DNA from: Gordius sp. MW1
Taxonomy: Eukaryota; Nematomorpha; Gordioida; Gordea; Gordiidae
NCBI GenBank assembly: GCA_964036665.1
Contig: OZ038528.1
Location: 16,665,245 to 16,729,244, forward strand
Direction of reading: 5' to 3'
Length of the DNA: 64,000 nucleotides
Position numbers and translations under genes: made by a program. The notes under the pieces were generated by a model, which was not told the origin of the DNA, made no database searches, and saw only the letters and a program-made list of their open reading frames with translations. Within the stretch, counting starts at the first letter, position 1, and each line of letters begins with the position of its first letter. This document shows positions 10,575 through 22,299 of this stretch, piece by piece.

Positions 10575-11306
10575 CCTCATCCTTTCAAAATGAGGGACCA
10601 CCCGGTCCGTGCTATCCCGCCCTGGAGTATTTCCCATCAATAATACCATCGCTTCCTCAGGGCTGATCACGGCCTGACTGGTGTCCATGGTAACTTCTTC
10701 CACACGTTTCGGTTCCATCGTTGTCATCGTGACTTCCGGCGCAATCGGCTCCACCGAGACTACCGATTCTACTGGCGGTATCGTCCTTTCCTGCCTTGCT
10801 GGCCTGGATTGGATCCCTCGCCTACACATCGGCATTCTGTGCCAGCTTCTGCATCCCCCGCAGAACGCTCTCGTTTGTCTTATCGTCACCGGCTGTCCTG
10901 CCTGTGGACCACGTGACCTTCTTCTTTCTTCTGTCCTCCCCTCGTGACGTCTCTGGTTGTTTTGCGTACGTTGTGTTGATGTGGTACGGGCTGTTTGCGG
11001 GACCACAGTCTAACGCTGTCCCCTGTCAACTCATCCGGCTAAACCTCGGGATTGGCCACGGTGTCTGCGTACCGCGTTGTTTTGCCTGCCCGCATTGAGT
11101 CTCGCCGCCTCCTGACGTGTTGACTTTTTGTGTCTGTCCGCCGCCCTTTCTTCTGTATGGGTGTTTTCGTGGCGCACGCTCACGTAGGGTTCCATGCGCC
11201 GTCGCTCCCGGACCTCAAACACTATCGGTCTCGGCCGCCCCATACGTTCGTGGTCAAGTGCTCTTAAACGCACTCCTACGATCACCCATTCCGTTCTATA
11301 TTCCAT
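10560..11306 (-). pseudogene. Post-pol ORF3, copy A (two nonsense codons)
   Basis: 249 codons in one frame, beginning MEYRTEWVIVGVRLRALDHE and ending RMRCEDL in the LTR. Very arginine-rich, without transmembrane segments, so not an envelope gene. It contains CGGCRSWHRMPMC, a C-x2-C-x3-H-x4-C pattern close to a zinc knuckle. Two in-frame stops (CGA to TGA and CAG to TAG) between 11007 and 11031 break it; the same codons are intact in the copy at 15669-16074. Function unknown; nucleic-acid binding is plausible from charge and knuckle. Confidence 0.75.
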
Positions 11307-11338
11307 CTAGATAAAATATAAACAGATTATCATATCAA

Positions 11339-13780
11339 TTATCTATGACGTAATTGTTCCACGTGCCGCACGTGTCTACCCGGAGAAGCTAGCACTTCTA
11401 TCTCGTACATTTTAGTACCTTTTGGAGATGGGATCTTAGCTTCTAACCATTTCTCTTTTCCTATATAATTTCGTGCCCACGATTTTAAATTTAGAATCGC
11501 CCTGTGATGTAGTGTCCAATCGTACGGATTGTAGCATCGTATCAACCGGCGTGTGTGGTAAACGGCCCAGGAATATTTTGCTAACCGGTTGCCGAGAAAG
11601 GAACCTTGGTGCGACGTTGTGGTAAAGTCGATAGAGCCAAGTCCCGTCCTTCTTGACCTTAGCGTTCTTCAACCATCGTTTCACCACCGCCACGTGCCTT
11701 TCCGCGAGTCCATTCGTACTCGGATGATACGGAGGTGTAAGTAAATGTTGTATTCCCCATTTACTACAAAATTGTTTGAACTCGACGCTGGCAAAAGCTG
11801 TGCCGTTGTCGGATACAATCTTCTTCGGTATACCATACGCACCTGCAAGATTTTTTAAGAAATCGACCACTACTTCCGTAGATAACTTGCTCACTTGTTT
11901 ATATTCAACCCAACTTGAGTGCGCATCTACGAGAATAATGTATCGTTTTCCTTCAAAATCAAAGAAGTCCAGGTGTACTCTTTCCCAAACTTGTTTTGCT
12001 GACGGCCATCTCGCCTTCTTGTCGTGTCTTGGGTCCTGGCAAGTTTTCCGCATTGCCCGCATTGTCCTACGTACAAGGTAATATCTCGCGATATCTTAGG
12101 CCATCAGACGTGTCTTTTCGCTAGACCTTTCATCTTGACTATGCCCGTATGTTCTGCATGAATTAATTCGAGTACCTGAGGTCGCAACACAGACGGAATT
12201 ACTATATTTTCGTTGCGTAGTAACACGTTGTTGTTGACCTCCAGTTCGTTTATCACGCTTCGATAAAAAGATGGTACCGTTTGCAGTGTACTTTTTCCCG
12301 TCAAGTAATTTAACACCAAAATTAAGTCTGGATCCTCTTGATTTTGCAAGATCGCCATCACCGCAATTTTGTGTTATTACATTTATTTCCGTGAAGTTTT
12401 CTCCCTCTAACTCTTCGAAAGTTAGGTCAGCATTATCGTTTCCCAGTCTTGATAATGTGTCTGGCAAGTGATTTGACTTACCTTTGCGTGTTGCATTGAA
12501 ATTTCCCAGCGCTAATAACCATTTTTGCAGCCTCAACTTAACAATAGATCCCTATTGTCCTTTACAAAAAGTGATATCAGCGGTTTATGGTCGGTTAAAA
12601 TATCGAAACTTCGACCAATTAAATATTCACGGCAACGGGTCAAACTCACTACTACCGCCAAAGCTTCCTTTTCAATCATTGAGTAATTAAGTTCTGCTTT
12701 GGAAAACTTTCGTGAAAAGTATAGGATTGGATGTTCTTCATGACCGATTACATGCACTAGCACACCGCCGACACCTAGCTGTGACGCATCCACCGCTACG
12801 GCTAATGGTAGATCGGAAACAAAGCATGTCAGCACCGGACCTTTACTTAAAATCTTTAACGCGTCGAACGCTTCCTGCTCCTTGTTCTGCCATACAAATT
12901 TTACTTTGTCTGTCGTCAACAAGTATAAAGGTGCCGCTATCTCCGCGATGTTAGGCATAAACATGTTATAGTAATTCACCGACCCAAGAAAGGATAGTGT
13001 CTCTTTCTTATTCTGAGGTGGTCGCATTTTAAGGATCGCATCCACTTTGCTTTGTAAGGGACGAACGACTCCATTACCCAATTGATGTCCCAAATATTTT
13101 AGTTCCGTTACTCCTATGGCGCATTTACTACGCTTTACCCGTAATCCTCTTTCCTAGAATCGTTCCAACACTGCCAACAAGTTATTATCGTGCTCTTCCA
13201 TTGTAGCTCCCACTACAAGAACGTCGTCTAAGTAGTAAAACACACCAAAAAGACCTTGTAATATAGATGCCATGGTCTTCTGAAACACGGGCGCACTTAG
13301 GCTGAGACCGAAAGGCAGTCTTTTAAACGCGAACAAGCCTAAGGACGTGTTTATTGTGGTCAACTTCGACGAGCGGTTATTTAACTTGATTTGGAGGTAA
13401 GCGTTAGCAAAGTGGAACTTACTAAAATATTTTGCACCTTTGAGATTTGCGAAAATTTCTTCTATTCTAGGTAGGGGGTACTTTATTTCTACCACCCAAG
13501 GGTTAAGCGAAACCCTGTAGTCCGCGCATAGGCGCAAGCTGCCATCCGGCTTTTTGACGGGTACCAGTGGCGTAGCCCATTCGCTATACTCCACCGGCTC
13601 GATTATCCCTTGCTCCACCCATTGTAGCAAGATGGCTTCTACCTTTTCCCGCCAAACAAACGGTATTCTTCGCGCTGGCCAAAACCTTGGTACAGCGTCT
13701 GGCTTCAGTAGGATATCATATTCGTATCCCCTTAGGCAACCAAGCTCGTCTATAAAGATAGCCTTGAACCTTTCCAGCAT
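11339..13780 (-). pseudogene. Gypsy pol copy A: RT, RNase H, integrase
   Basis: In element order: RT (13780-13154) with LDFANAYLQIKL replaced by FHFANAYLQIKL, FGLSLSAPVFQ and the catalytic YYLDDVLV; RNase H (13093-12533) with VAVDASQLGVGG, EKEALAVV and LTDHKPL; integrase zinc finger remnants (about 12180-12030, HAEHTGIVKMKG); catalytic core with HLDFFDFEGK, IVSDNGTAFAS and HPSTNGLAERH; C-terminus GRHVRHVEQLRHR. Broken by a stop after the RT (ERF*), several frameshifts and a small deletion in the integrase C-terminal domain. Stop TAA at 11339-11341. Confidence 0.88.
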
Positions 13781-14677
13781 CCGCTGTAGACTTCCTCACC
13801 AACTATTCAGCGGACTGCATCGCCACTCATAAGATTACGAGTGTCGGTAGAAGATGTCGGTTGATCCCCCGACTCCACTTTTACCGATAGTCCGTTTGTT
13901 TCGGCTCCGAGAGAGGTAGACTTTAGAGACCAAGCCATAAATGGCATCCTTAAGGGGTTCCTACCTGCTCCGCCTAAATCTTTTGCACCCATTTCCCGTG
14001 GTCCACTACATTGGATCTTCTCACATAAGCCAAACCAATTATTCAACGGCCCTATCACCTTAAGCCATTCCCACCCTAATATTGGTTTAATCTCCACGGA
14101 CGTAATATACAAGGGTAATATTAATTTTTTAATTCCTACCTCTACTTCAGCCATAACCTTACCCACTATATTTCTCCCCCGTCTACCTGTCTAGCCCTGA
14201 TATTCGTTTTCTCCCATTTCTTATTCGGCCAGGTAGACTTAAATTGTTTATCGCTTATTAGCGATATAGTTGCTCCACTGTCTCCTAACCATTCAATTAC
14301 CTTATTGTCAATTTTCAATTTAGTAAAGGGACGATTACTTTGTGTTAACCCTTCAAAAAACCTTTTAATTACATTTACGTAATTATCCTCCTCGTTACTG
14401 TTTAAACCCCTTACGGTTTTATCCGCCAACATTTTATTAATCCTTGTTACCCTTTTATTCCCAACCATTCCATTAATTGGTATTTTAATTTTATCCTCCA
14501 AAATCATATTAACCCCTGTTTCCTTTTTAGCTCCAACAATTTTATTTATTGCTGCAGCATTAATATCTCCCACAACTTTTTTTATCGTTAGTTCATGAAT
14601 ATTCCTTAAACCTTCGTTAACCCCCGAGTTTATTTTTATTCCGTTTTGATTCTTACCGCCAGGTGCTCTTAATACCT
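13781..14677 (-). pseudogene. Gypsy protease region, copy A, N-terminally truncated
   Basis: Carries EWLGDSGATISLIS, the retropepsin active-site motif, and the downstream KPILGWEWLKVIG block, then the linker to RT. Frames break near 14166 and 13807. Sequence matching the other copy ends at 14677, where an inverted segment begins. Confidence 0.85.
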
Positions 14678-14713
14678 CGAAATGGTTAGAAGCTAAGATC
14701 CTATCTCCAAAAG

Positions 14714-15460
14714 ATGGAATATAGAACGGAATGGGTGATCGTAGAAGTGCGTTTGAGAGCACTAGACGACGTACGTAGGGGGCGGCCGAGACCGATAGTG
14801 TTTGATGTACGGGAGCGACGGCGCATGGAACCCTACGTTAGCGTGCGCCACGAAAACACCCATACAGAAGAAAGGGCGGCGGACAGGCACAGAAGGTCAA
14901 CACGTCAGGAGGCGGCGAGACTCAATGCGGGCAGGCAAAACAACGCGGTACGCAGACACCGTGGCTAATCCCGAGGTTTAGCCGGACGAGTTGACAGGGG
15001 ACAGCGTCAGACTGTGGTCCCGCAAGCAGCCCGTACCACAACAACACAACGTACTCAAAACAACCAGAGACATCACGAGGGGAGGACAGAAGAAAGTAGA
15101 AGGTCACGTGGTCCACATGCAGGACAGCCGGTGACGATAAGACAAACGAGAGCATTCTGCGGGGGATGCAGAAGCTGGCACAGAATGCCGATGTGTAGGC
15201 GAGGGATCCAATCCAGGCCAGCAAGGCAGGAAAGGACGATACCGCCAGTAGAATCTGTAGTCTCGGTGGAGCCGATAGCGCCGGAAGTCACGATGACAAC
15301 GATGGAACCGGAACGTGTGGAAGAAGTTACCATGGACACCAGTCAGGGCGTGATCAGCCCTGAGGAAGAGATGGTATTATTGATGGGAAATACTCCAGGG
15401 CGGGATAGCACGGACCGGGTGGTCCCTCATTTTGAAAGGATGAGGTGTGAAGATCTGTAA
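14714..15460 (+). pseudogene. Post-pol ORF3, inverted copy (one nonsense codon)
   Basis: Full length, 249 codons, from MEYRTEWVIVEVRLRALDD to RMRCEDL, with one internal stop at about 14966-14968 (CAA to TAA). The knuckle CGGCRSWHRMPMC is unchanged. The same length and ends as copy A show that ORF3 is a fixed part of this family. Confidence 0.78.
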
Positions 15461-15668
15461 CTTCTCCATGCAAGAATTTGTATTATAAGTTATATTAAAT
15501 AAAAGTAAATTATTGATATTGTAACGGATTGACGAATATATAGATCTTTATCTTTTTTATCTTTACAGCTGTATCATTGTTGTTACGTATTTCTGATATC
15601 ATTTTGGATATATATAATAAATTTTGTGCACTAGATTAGCGGTCTAACCTGATAACTGTCGGTCCATC
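15446..15668 (+). repeat. Third gypsy LTR, inverted, missing its last bases
   Basis: Reads TGTGAAGATCTGTAACTTC... in plus sense, about 223 bp, and stops at GGTCCATC instead of running on to TTGATA. Opposite in orientation to the two outer LTRs. Confidence 0.85.
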
Positions 15669-16074
15669 CCTGTGGACCACGTGACCTTCTTCTTTCTTCT
15701 GTCCTCCCCTCGTGACGTCTCTGGTTGTTTTGCGTACGTTGTGTTGTTGTGGTACGGGCTGTTTGCGGGACCACAGTCTGACGCTGTCCCCTGTCAACTC
15801 GTCCGGCTAAACCTCGGGATTGGCCACGGTGTCTGCGTACCGCGTTGTTTTGCCTGCCCGTATTGAGTCTCGCCGCCTCCTGACGTGTTGACCCTCTGTG
15901 CCTGTCCGCCGCCCTTTCTTCTGTATGGGTGTTTTCGTGGCGCACGCTATCGTAGGGTTCCATGCGCCGTCGCTCCCGGACCTCAAACACTATCGGTCTC
16001 GGCCGCCCCCTACGTTTGTGGTCAAGTGCTCTTAAACGCACTTCTACGATCACCCATTCCTTTCTATATTCCAT
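15669..16074 (-). pseudogene. Post-pol ORF3, copy B, 3'-truncated
   Basis: Opens MEYRKEWVIVEVRLRALDHK and is uninterrupted for about 135 codons, including the two codons that are nonsense in copy A. At 15668/15669 it runs into the inverted LTR and ends with a junction peptide, stop at 15631. The knuckle is lost. The ATG lies 32 nt after the integrase stop, directly preceded by a pyrimidine-rich ...TTTTATCTAG that looks like a splice acceptor. Confidence 0.75.
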
Positions 16075-16106
16075 CTAGATAAAATATAAACAGATTATCA
16101 TATCAA

Positions 16107-18413
16107 TTATCTATGACGTAATTGTTCCACGTGCCGCACGTGTCTACCCGGAGAAGCTAGCACTTCTATCTCGTACATTTTAGTACCTTTTTGAGATAGG
16201 ATCTTAGCTTCTAACCATTTCTCTTTTCCTATATAATTTCGTGCCCACACAGCATCATCGATTTTAAATTTAGAATCACCCTGTGATGTAGTGTCCAATC
16301 GTACGGATTGTAGCATCGTATCAACCGGCGTGTGTGGTAAACGGCCCAGGAATATTTTACTAACCGTTTGCCGAGAAGGGAACCTTGGTGCGACGTTGTG
16401 GTAAAGTCGATAGAGCCAAGTCGCGTCCTTCTCGACCTTAGCGTTCTTCAACCATCGTTTCACCACCGCCACGTGCCTTTCCGCGAGTCCATTCGTACTC
16501 GGATGATACGGAGGTGTAAGTAAATGTTGTATTCCCCATTTACTATAAAATTGTTTTAACTCGACGCTGGCAAAAGCTGTGCCGTTGTCGGATACAATCT
16601 TCTTCGGTATACCATACGCACCTGCAAGATTTTTTAAGAAATCGACCACTACTTCCGTAGATAACTGGCTCACTTGTTTATATTCAACCCAACTTGAGTG
16701 CGCATCTACGAGAATAATGTATCGTTTTCCTTCAAAATCAAAGAAGTCCAGGTGTACTCTTTCCCAAACTTGTTTTGTTGACGGCCATCTCGCCTTCTTG
16801 TCGTGTCTTGGCGTCCTGGCAAGTTTTCCGCATTGCCCGCATTGTCCTACGTACAAGGTAATATCTCGCGATATCTTAGGCCACCAGACGTGTCTCTTCG
16901 CTAGACCTTTCATCTTGGCTATGCCCGTATGACCTGCAAGAAGTAATTCGAGTACCTGAGGTCGCAACACAGACGGAATTACTATATTTTCGTTGCGTAG
17001 TATCACGTTGTTGTTGACCTCCAGTTCGTTTATCACGCTTCGATAAGAAGATGGTACCGTTTCCAGTGTACTTTTTCCCGTCAAGTAATTTAACACCAAA
17101 ATTAAGTCTGGATCCTCTTGGACTAATTTTGCAAGATCGACATCACCGCAATTTTGTGTTATTACATTTATTTCCGCGAAGTTTTCTCCCTCTAACTCTT
17201 CGAAAGTTAGGTCATCATTATCGTTTCCTAGTCTTGATAATGTGTCTGGCAAGTGATTTGACTTACCTTTGCGGTATTTTAATTTTGCATTGAAATTTCC
17301 CAGCGCTAATAACCATTTTTGCAGCCTTAGACTTAGCAATAGATCCCTATTGTCCTTTGCAAAAAGTGATACCAGCGGTTTATGGTTGGTAAAAATATCG
17401 AAACATCGACCAATTAAATATTCACGGCAACGGGTCAAACTCACTACTACCGCCAAAGCTTCCTTTTCAATCACTGAGTAATTAAGTTCTGATTTGAAAA
17501 ACTTTCGTGAAAAGTATAGGATTGGATGTTCTTCATGACCGATTACATGCACTAGCACACCGCCGACACCTAGCTGTGACGCATCCACCGCTACGGCTAA
17601 TGGTAGATCGGGAACAAAGCATGTCAGCACCGGACCTTTACTTAAAATCTTCTTTAACGCGTGGAACGCTTCCTGCTCCTTGTTCCGCCATACAAATTTT
17701 ACTTTGTCTGTCGTCAACAAGTATAAAGGTGCCGCTATCTCCGCGACGTTAGGCATAAACTTGTTATAGTAATTCACCGACCCAAGAAAGGATAGTGTCT
17801 CTTTCTTAATCTGAGGTGGTCGCATTTTAGGGATCGCATCCACTTTGCTTTGTAAGGGACGAACGACTCCATTACCCAATTGATGTCCCAAATATTTTAG
17901 TTCCGTTACTCCTATGGCGCATTTACTACGCTTTACCCGTAATCCTCTTTCCTGGATTCGTTCCAACACTGCCAACAAGTTATTATCGTGCTCTTCCATT
18001 GTAGCTCCCACTACAAGCGTCGTCTAATTAGTAAAACACACCAGAAAGACCTTGAAATATAGATGCCATGGTCTTCTGAAACACGAGCGCACTTAGGCTG
18101 AGACCGAAAGGCAGTCTTTTAAACGCGAACAAGCCAAAGGACGTGTTTATTGTGGTCAACTTCGACGAGCGGTTATTTAACTTGATTTGAGATAAGCGTT
18201 AGCAAAGTCCAACTTATTAAAATATTTTGCACCTTTGAGATTTGCGAAAATTTCTTCTATTCTAGGTAGGGGATACTTTATTTCTACTACCCAAGGGTTA
18301 AGCGAAACCCTGTAGTCCGCGCATAGGCGCAAGCTGCCATTCGGCTTTTTGACGGGTACCAGTGGCGTAGCCCTTTCGCTATACTCCACCGGCTCGATTA
18401 TCCCTTGCTCCAC
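16107..18413 (-). pseudogene. Gypsy pol copy B: RT, RNase H, integrase
   Basis: 16107-18011 is one long open frame of 634 codons covering the end of RT, RNase H (VAVDASQLGVGG), the full integrase zinc finger (AGHTGIAKMKGLAKRHVWW... CGQCGK) and the integrase core (HLDFFDFE, VSDNGTAFAS, STNGLAERH) and C-terminus. Upstream, a short deletion at about 18017 destroys the YLDD active site (YYLDD in copy A) and shifts frame; further breaks lie near 18185 and 18414 (TGG to TAG). RT is therefore dead, although the integrase frame is intact. Confidence 0.88.
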
Positions 18414-19865
18414 CTATTGTAGCAAGATGGCTTCTACCTTTTCCCGCCAAACAAACGGTATTCTTCGCGCTGGCCAAAACCTTGGTACAGCGTCTGCCTC
18501 CAGTAGGATATCATATTCGTATCCCCTTAGGCAACCAAGCTCGTCTATAAAGATAGCCTTGAACCTTTCCAGCATCCGCTGTAGACTTCCTGACCAACTA
18601 TTCAGGGACCGAACTGCATCGCCACTCATAAGATTACGAGTGTCGGTAGAAGATGTCGGTTGATTCCCCGACTCCACTTTTACCGATAGTCCGTTTGTTT
18701 CGGCTCCGAGAGAGGTAGACTTTAGAGTCCAAGCCATAAATGGCATCCTTAAGGGGTTCCTACCTGCTCCGCCGAAATCTTTTTCACCCAATTTCCGTGG
18801 TCCACTACATTGGATCTTCTCACATGAGCCAAACCAATTATTCAACGGCCCTATCACCTTAAGCCATTCCCACCCTAATATAGGTTTAATCTCCAGGGAC
18901 GTAATATACAAGGGTAATATTAATTTTTTGATTCCTACCTCTACCTCAGCCATAACCTTACCCACTATTTTTATTTCTCCCCCGTCTACCTGTCTAGCCC
19001 TGATATTCGTTTTCTCCCACTTCTTATTCGGCCAGGTAGACTTAAATTGTTTATCGCTTATTAGCGATATGGTTGCTCCACTGTCTCCTAACCATTCAAT
19101 TACCTTATTGTCAATTTTCAATTTAGTAAAGGGACGATTACTTTGTGTTAACCCTTCAAAAAACCTTTTAATTACATTTACGTAATTATCCTCTTCGTTA
19201 CTGTTTAAACCCCTTTCGGTTTTATCCGCCAACATTTTATTAATCCTTGTTACCCTTTTATTCCCAACCATTCCATTAATTGGTATTTTAATTTTATCCT
19301 CCAAATTCATATTAACCCCTGTTTCCTTTTTATCTCCAACAATTTTATTTATTGCTGCAGCATTAAATATCCCCACAACTTTTTTTATCGTTAGTTCATG
19401 AATATTCCTTAAACCTTCGTTAACCCCCGAGTTTATTTTCATTCCGTTTTGATTCTTACCGCCAGGTGCTCTTAATACCTCTTTCCTCTCTTTTCTTACT
19501 TTTAAAGGAAAGCATCTCAAGGAGGGCTTACTATCTACTTGAAAATTTTTAACTGATTTTGATTGAGACATAATATTTTGTTGGGGAGGCGTAGATTTTA
19601 TAGAAGAAGAAAATGACCTGAAGGAGGGATATGCATGTGGCATATGTTGCTTTGAATATCTTATTAAAAGGGAAGGGGATAACAACGATGTTATTATTTT
19701 AGGTTTCTTGAAAGTTAAGGAAGTAGGGCATGTGCTTATCGAAAGGGACATTAAGGGAGGGATTATCGGTTTATTAAAGGGAACAGATCTGCTTAGGGAA
19801 GGGAAAGTTTTATTACTATTTTTGGTAATAGGGTTGGTGGGAATTCTACAAGGTTTGATTTTCAA
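18414..19865 (-). pseudogene. Gypsy gag-pol linker and protease, copy B
   Basis: 483 codons without a stop. The first 120 or so residues are proline/serine-rich (PSLSRSVPFNKPIIPPL) and derived from the gag-protease region. A lysine-rich stretch follows, then retropepsin with DSGATISLIS, the ILGWEWL block, and the connection to RT (ARRIPFVWREKVEAILLQ), where a nonsense codon ends it. Upstream gag is in other frames. Confidence 0.82.
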
Positions 19866-20876
19866 AAGACAGATGTTTATCTTATGGCTAAGTTTGATAG
19901 GTAGTGTTGAACCTATACTTACAGGAATATATTTAAAGGGGGTGGGCTGTTTATTAGGGTAAAGGGTTTTGATCTATTTACTAGGTCAGTGGGGGTAGGG
20001 ATTTGTATTAGGGGAGGGTGTATTTTTCTGTTTATTAGGGGAGGGTACTGTGGGTTACTTATTTTGTAAGAGGGTTTTAAGATATTTAACTTGGGAGGGG
20101 ATCTTTGAATTGTTATTTTGGGAATGGATTTTGGGATAATTATTTTGGGAGGGGATTTTAGGATAATTATTTTGGGAGGGGATTTTGGGATAATTATTTT
20201 GGGAGCTGGACTTAATTTTTTACGAGAATTATTTATAGTTATAGCAGCCCTCCCTGGTTGCTAATCATTTTCCCCTCTCCGGCACCTACAACTACAGGAC
20301 GGGTCAGGTTCTATTTTATCTACTTGTTTTTCAACCCTAAATTTGTTACTATAACCACTTCGGGGTCTTCCTTGCCATCCCCCACGCCCCTCTTCAGGGC
20401 AATTCCTTCTAATATGTCCCACCTTATTACAAAAGAAACACTTAAGCCCGTTTTTATAATCAATTGCGCATACTATTTCATTATTTTTCTTAATTAACCA
20501 CATTAAAATCATAATTATTACAATTAAAACTATTATAATCATATTCTCACGCAAACAATTAAATATTATGGTTACACTAAATTGTGGTGGTTTACTACCA
20601 AACATTTTAGCACAATTAAAGTAAAATATAAATGCTATGAATATTATAATGATGATAGTAGGAATTTTATAAACAGTATTCTTAATATTTTAAATGAAAA
20701 AAGAAAATATAGTATTAAAATTAAAAAATTCAAAAAAACTATGTTATTCATAAATTTCAACTATTTGAATGATACTTACGTAGTTCATCTAGAAGGATTA
20801 ACGTATTTTCTTGTTTCGAAATCTGGTATGAGTTTTTCTTTTTAGACTTCTCGTTGCTAAGGGTTCTTCTTTTTCT
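19866..20876 (-). pseudogene. Gypsy gag remains with zinc knuckle
   Basis: 20261-20605 encodes CFFCNKVGHIRRNC, a canonical C-x2-C-x4-H-x4-C nucleocapsid knuckle, followed by a basic GRGGWQGRPRSGYSNK tail. Between it and 19866 lie near-repeats of CCCAAAATAATTATCC, a low-complexity linker. Only about 270 bp separate the knuckle ORF from the primer-binding site, so most of gag is deleted or scrambled. Confidence 0.75.
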
Positions 20877-20888
20877 CTTCTGACACCA
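20877..20888 (-). promoter_or_regulatory. Primer-binding site, tRNA-Leu type
   Basis: Element sense TGGTGTCAGAAG, 2 nt after the 5' LTR. This is complementary to the 3' end of leucine tRNAs (…CTTCTGACACCA), the primer of many animal gypsy elements. Confidence 0.7.
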
Positions 20889-20890
20889 GT

Positions 20891-21119
20891 TATCAAGATG
20901 GACCGACAGTTATCAGGTTAGACCGCTAATCTAGTGCACAAAATTTATTATATATATCCAAAATGATATCAGAAATACGTAACAACAATGATACAGCTGC
21001 AAAGATAAAAAAGATAAAGATCTATATATTCGTCAATCCGTTACAATGTCGATAATTTACTTTTATATAATACAACTTATAATACAAATTCTTGCATGGA
21101 GAAGTTACAGATATTCACA
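20891..21119 (-). repeat. Family 1 gypsy 5' LTR
   Basis: 229 bp; differs from 10346-10574 at about five positions by eye. Followed in element sense by the primer-binding site. Confidence 0.88.
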
Positions 21120-21204
21120 ACTTTTAAATATCTAATTCGAGAAAACTTCAGCCTGGTATGTATGACGTCATTATTGTATATGATGCTACAAATGAAACTG
21201 GCCG

Positions 21205-21510
21205 GGAAATGTCCGATATTTTTAAAACAAAAAGGTATTTTAGGAATCTGAAAAGGCTATCTTCCCCCTGGCCGCCCTGGGCATATATGGCTAGATTTTC
21301 GCGCGAATCGGGCCGGTACAAAGTTTAGCCCTTTTTTAAAACGTAATGTCTGATATTTTTAAAACGAAAAGGTATTTTAGGGATCTGAAAAAGCTATTTT
21401 ACTCCTGGCCGCCCTGGGCATCTACGGCTAAATTTTCGCGCGAATCGGGCCGGTAGTTTCAGAATTTAGCCCTTATCCACATACATACATACACACATAC
21501 ATAGACTTTA
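21205..21510. repeat. Two tandem copies of a 130-140-bp GC-patch repeat
   Basis: The block AATGTC(C/T)GATATTTTTAAAAC...GGCCGCCCTGGGCAT...TTTTCGCGCGAATCGGGCCGGTA occurs at about 21208-21330 and again at 21344-21452, ending in a CATACATACATACACACATACAT microsatellite. Probably the end of a mobile element, class not determined. Confidence 0.6.
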
Positions 21511-21775
21511 CTTTATATAAATATTTAGATACCAGCTAAAAAGCGGATTTGTTACTATAAAATTAATTATCACATCACTTCAGTTTCTCTATATATTTAG
21601 TATCATAACTATCTAAATTAGCAAACTATTCTTAATTCGTTGATGATATTAACGACTAATAATTAACTCAATTATTTAATATGATTTTGTTAAATTTTTT
21701 CGCAGATCTTAGGTAAAAAAACATCCCTGCATATATATCTCAGTCAAAACTTATATGGTATGGTCATTATTTGTT

Positions 21776-21830
21776 TTAATTGCTATGCAATATATGGGCT
21801 TGTTTTTGGGTCCGTCCGTCTTGTCTAACT
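21776..21830 (+). mobile_element. Helentron-like 5'-end fragment
   Basis: TTTTAATTGCTATGCAATATATGGGCTTG matches the start of the element at 31681 and of those at 55115 and 47325, then the TGTCCGTC tract. Confidence 0.6.
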
Positions 21831-21889
21831 TGTATTTTTCAATAATTTCTGTGAAAACTACGTGTTTTTAATGGCTGTGGACTTATGCT

Positions 21890-22165
21890 TTTATAAGAGC
21901 CTTTTAGCTTTATAACGGACAATTGCAAAACTGGCTAAATAATTACCTGCAGTTAATGCTGACCGTTGCCTATAACTAATTTGTCCAACCGACTAGAGTT
22001 CAAACACCTTAGCAATTGCTATTTATTTTTGCTGCTTCATGATTTTTTTGGCAACTTGTCTATGTTATGATTTATAAGGGATTATTGCGAAACTGACTAA
22101 ATAATTACCTGTAAATTAATGATGACCGTTGCTTACTTTTATTTCATCTGACCCCGGCCAGAGAC
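21890..22165. repeat. Two diverged tandem copies (about 180 bp each)
   Basis: GACAATTGCAAAACTGGCTAAATAATTACCTG... (from about 21916) recurs as GATTATTGCGAAACTGACTAAATAATTACCTG... (from about 22080), both followed by TGACCGTTGC. Nothing coding seen. Confidence 0.55.
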
Positions 22166-22299
22166 CAAAATCCATTTTTATTTTCGTGCCTGCAGGTTTT
22201 GGTATCTTATTTTCAAATTTATCAAGAAACCAAGCATTTAATAATTAATGGCAATCTATTATGAGTCTCGGAGCTAGGGGAAGTGTTTTATCTCGAAAA

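Larger units (their letters stand above)
14678..15668 (+). mobile_element. Inverted segment: integrase end, ORF3 and LTR in plus sense
   Basis: 14678-14712 is the reverse complement of the integrase C-terminal codons (compare 11417-11453). After a deletion of about 100 bp, ORF3 starts at ATG 14714 and the LTR at 15446. The LTR lacks its last few bases (ends GGTCCATC) and is fused tail-to-tail to a truncated ORF3 at 15668/15669. Confidence 0.85.
10346..21119 (-). mobile_element. Composite Ty3/gypsy insertion (family 1), rearranged
   Basis: Outer LTRs of 229 bp (10346-10574 and 20891-21119) lie in the same orientation, flanked by a 5-bp duplication acttt (10341-10345 and 21120-21124). Between them, in element (minus) sense: leader and gag remains, protease, pol, a 3'-truncated ORF3, an inverted piece (ORF3 plus a third LTR), a second protease and pol, a second full-length ORF3 and the 3' LTR. 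No copy has an open pol. The LTRs differ at only a few positions, so the insertion is fairly recent. Confidence 0.85.

Noticed and set aside
10560-11306. ORF3 as an envelope gene
   Set aside because: No signal peptide, transmembrane segment or glycosylation pattern; composition is arginine-rich and soluble.
10681-11314. Plus-strand ORFs of 65-100 codons opposite ORF3
   Set aside because: Antisense shadows of the GC-rich, arginine-coding ORF3; they recur at the other ORF3 copies with the same broken logic.
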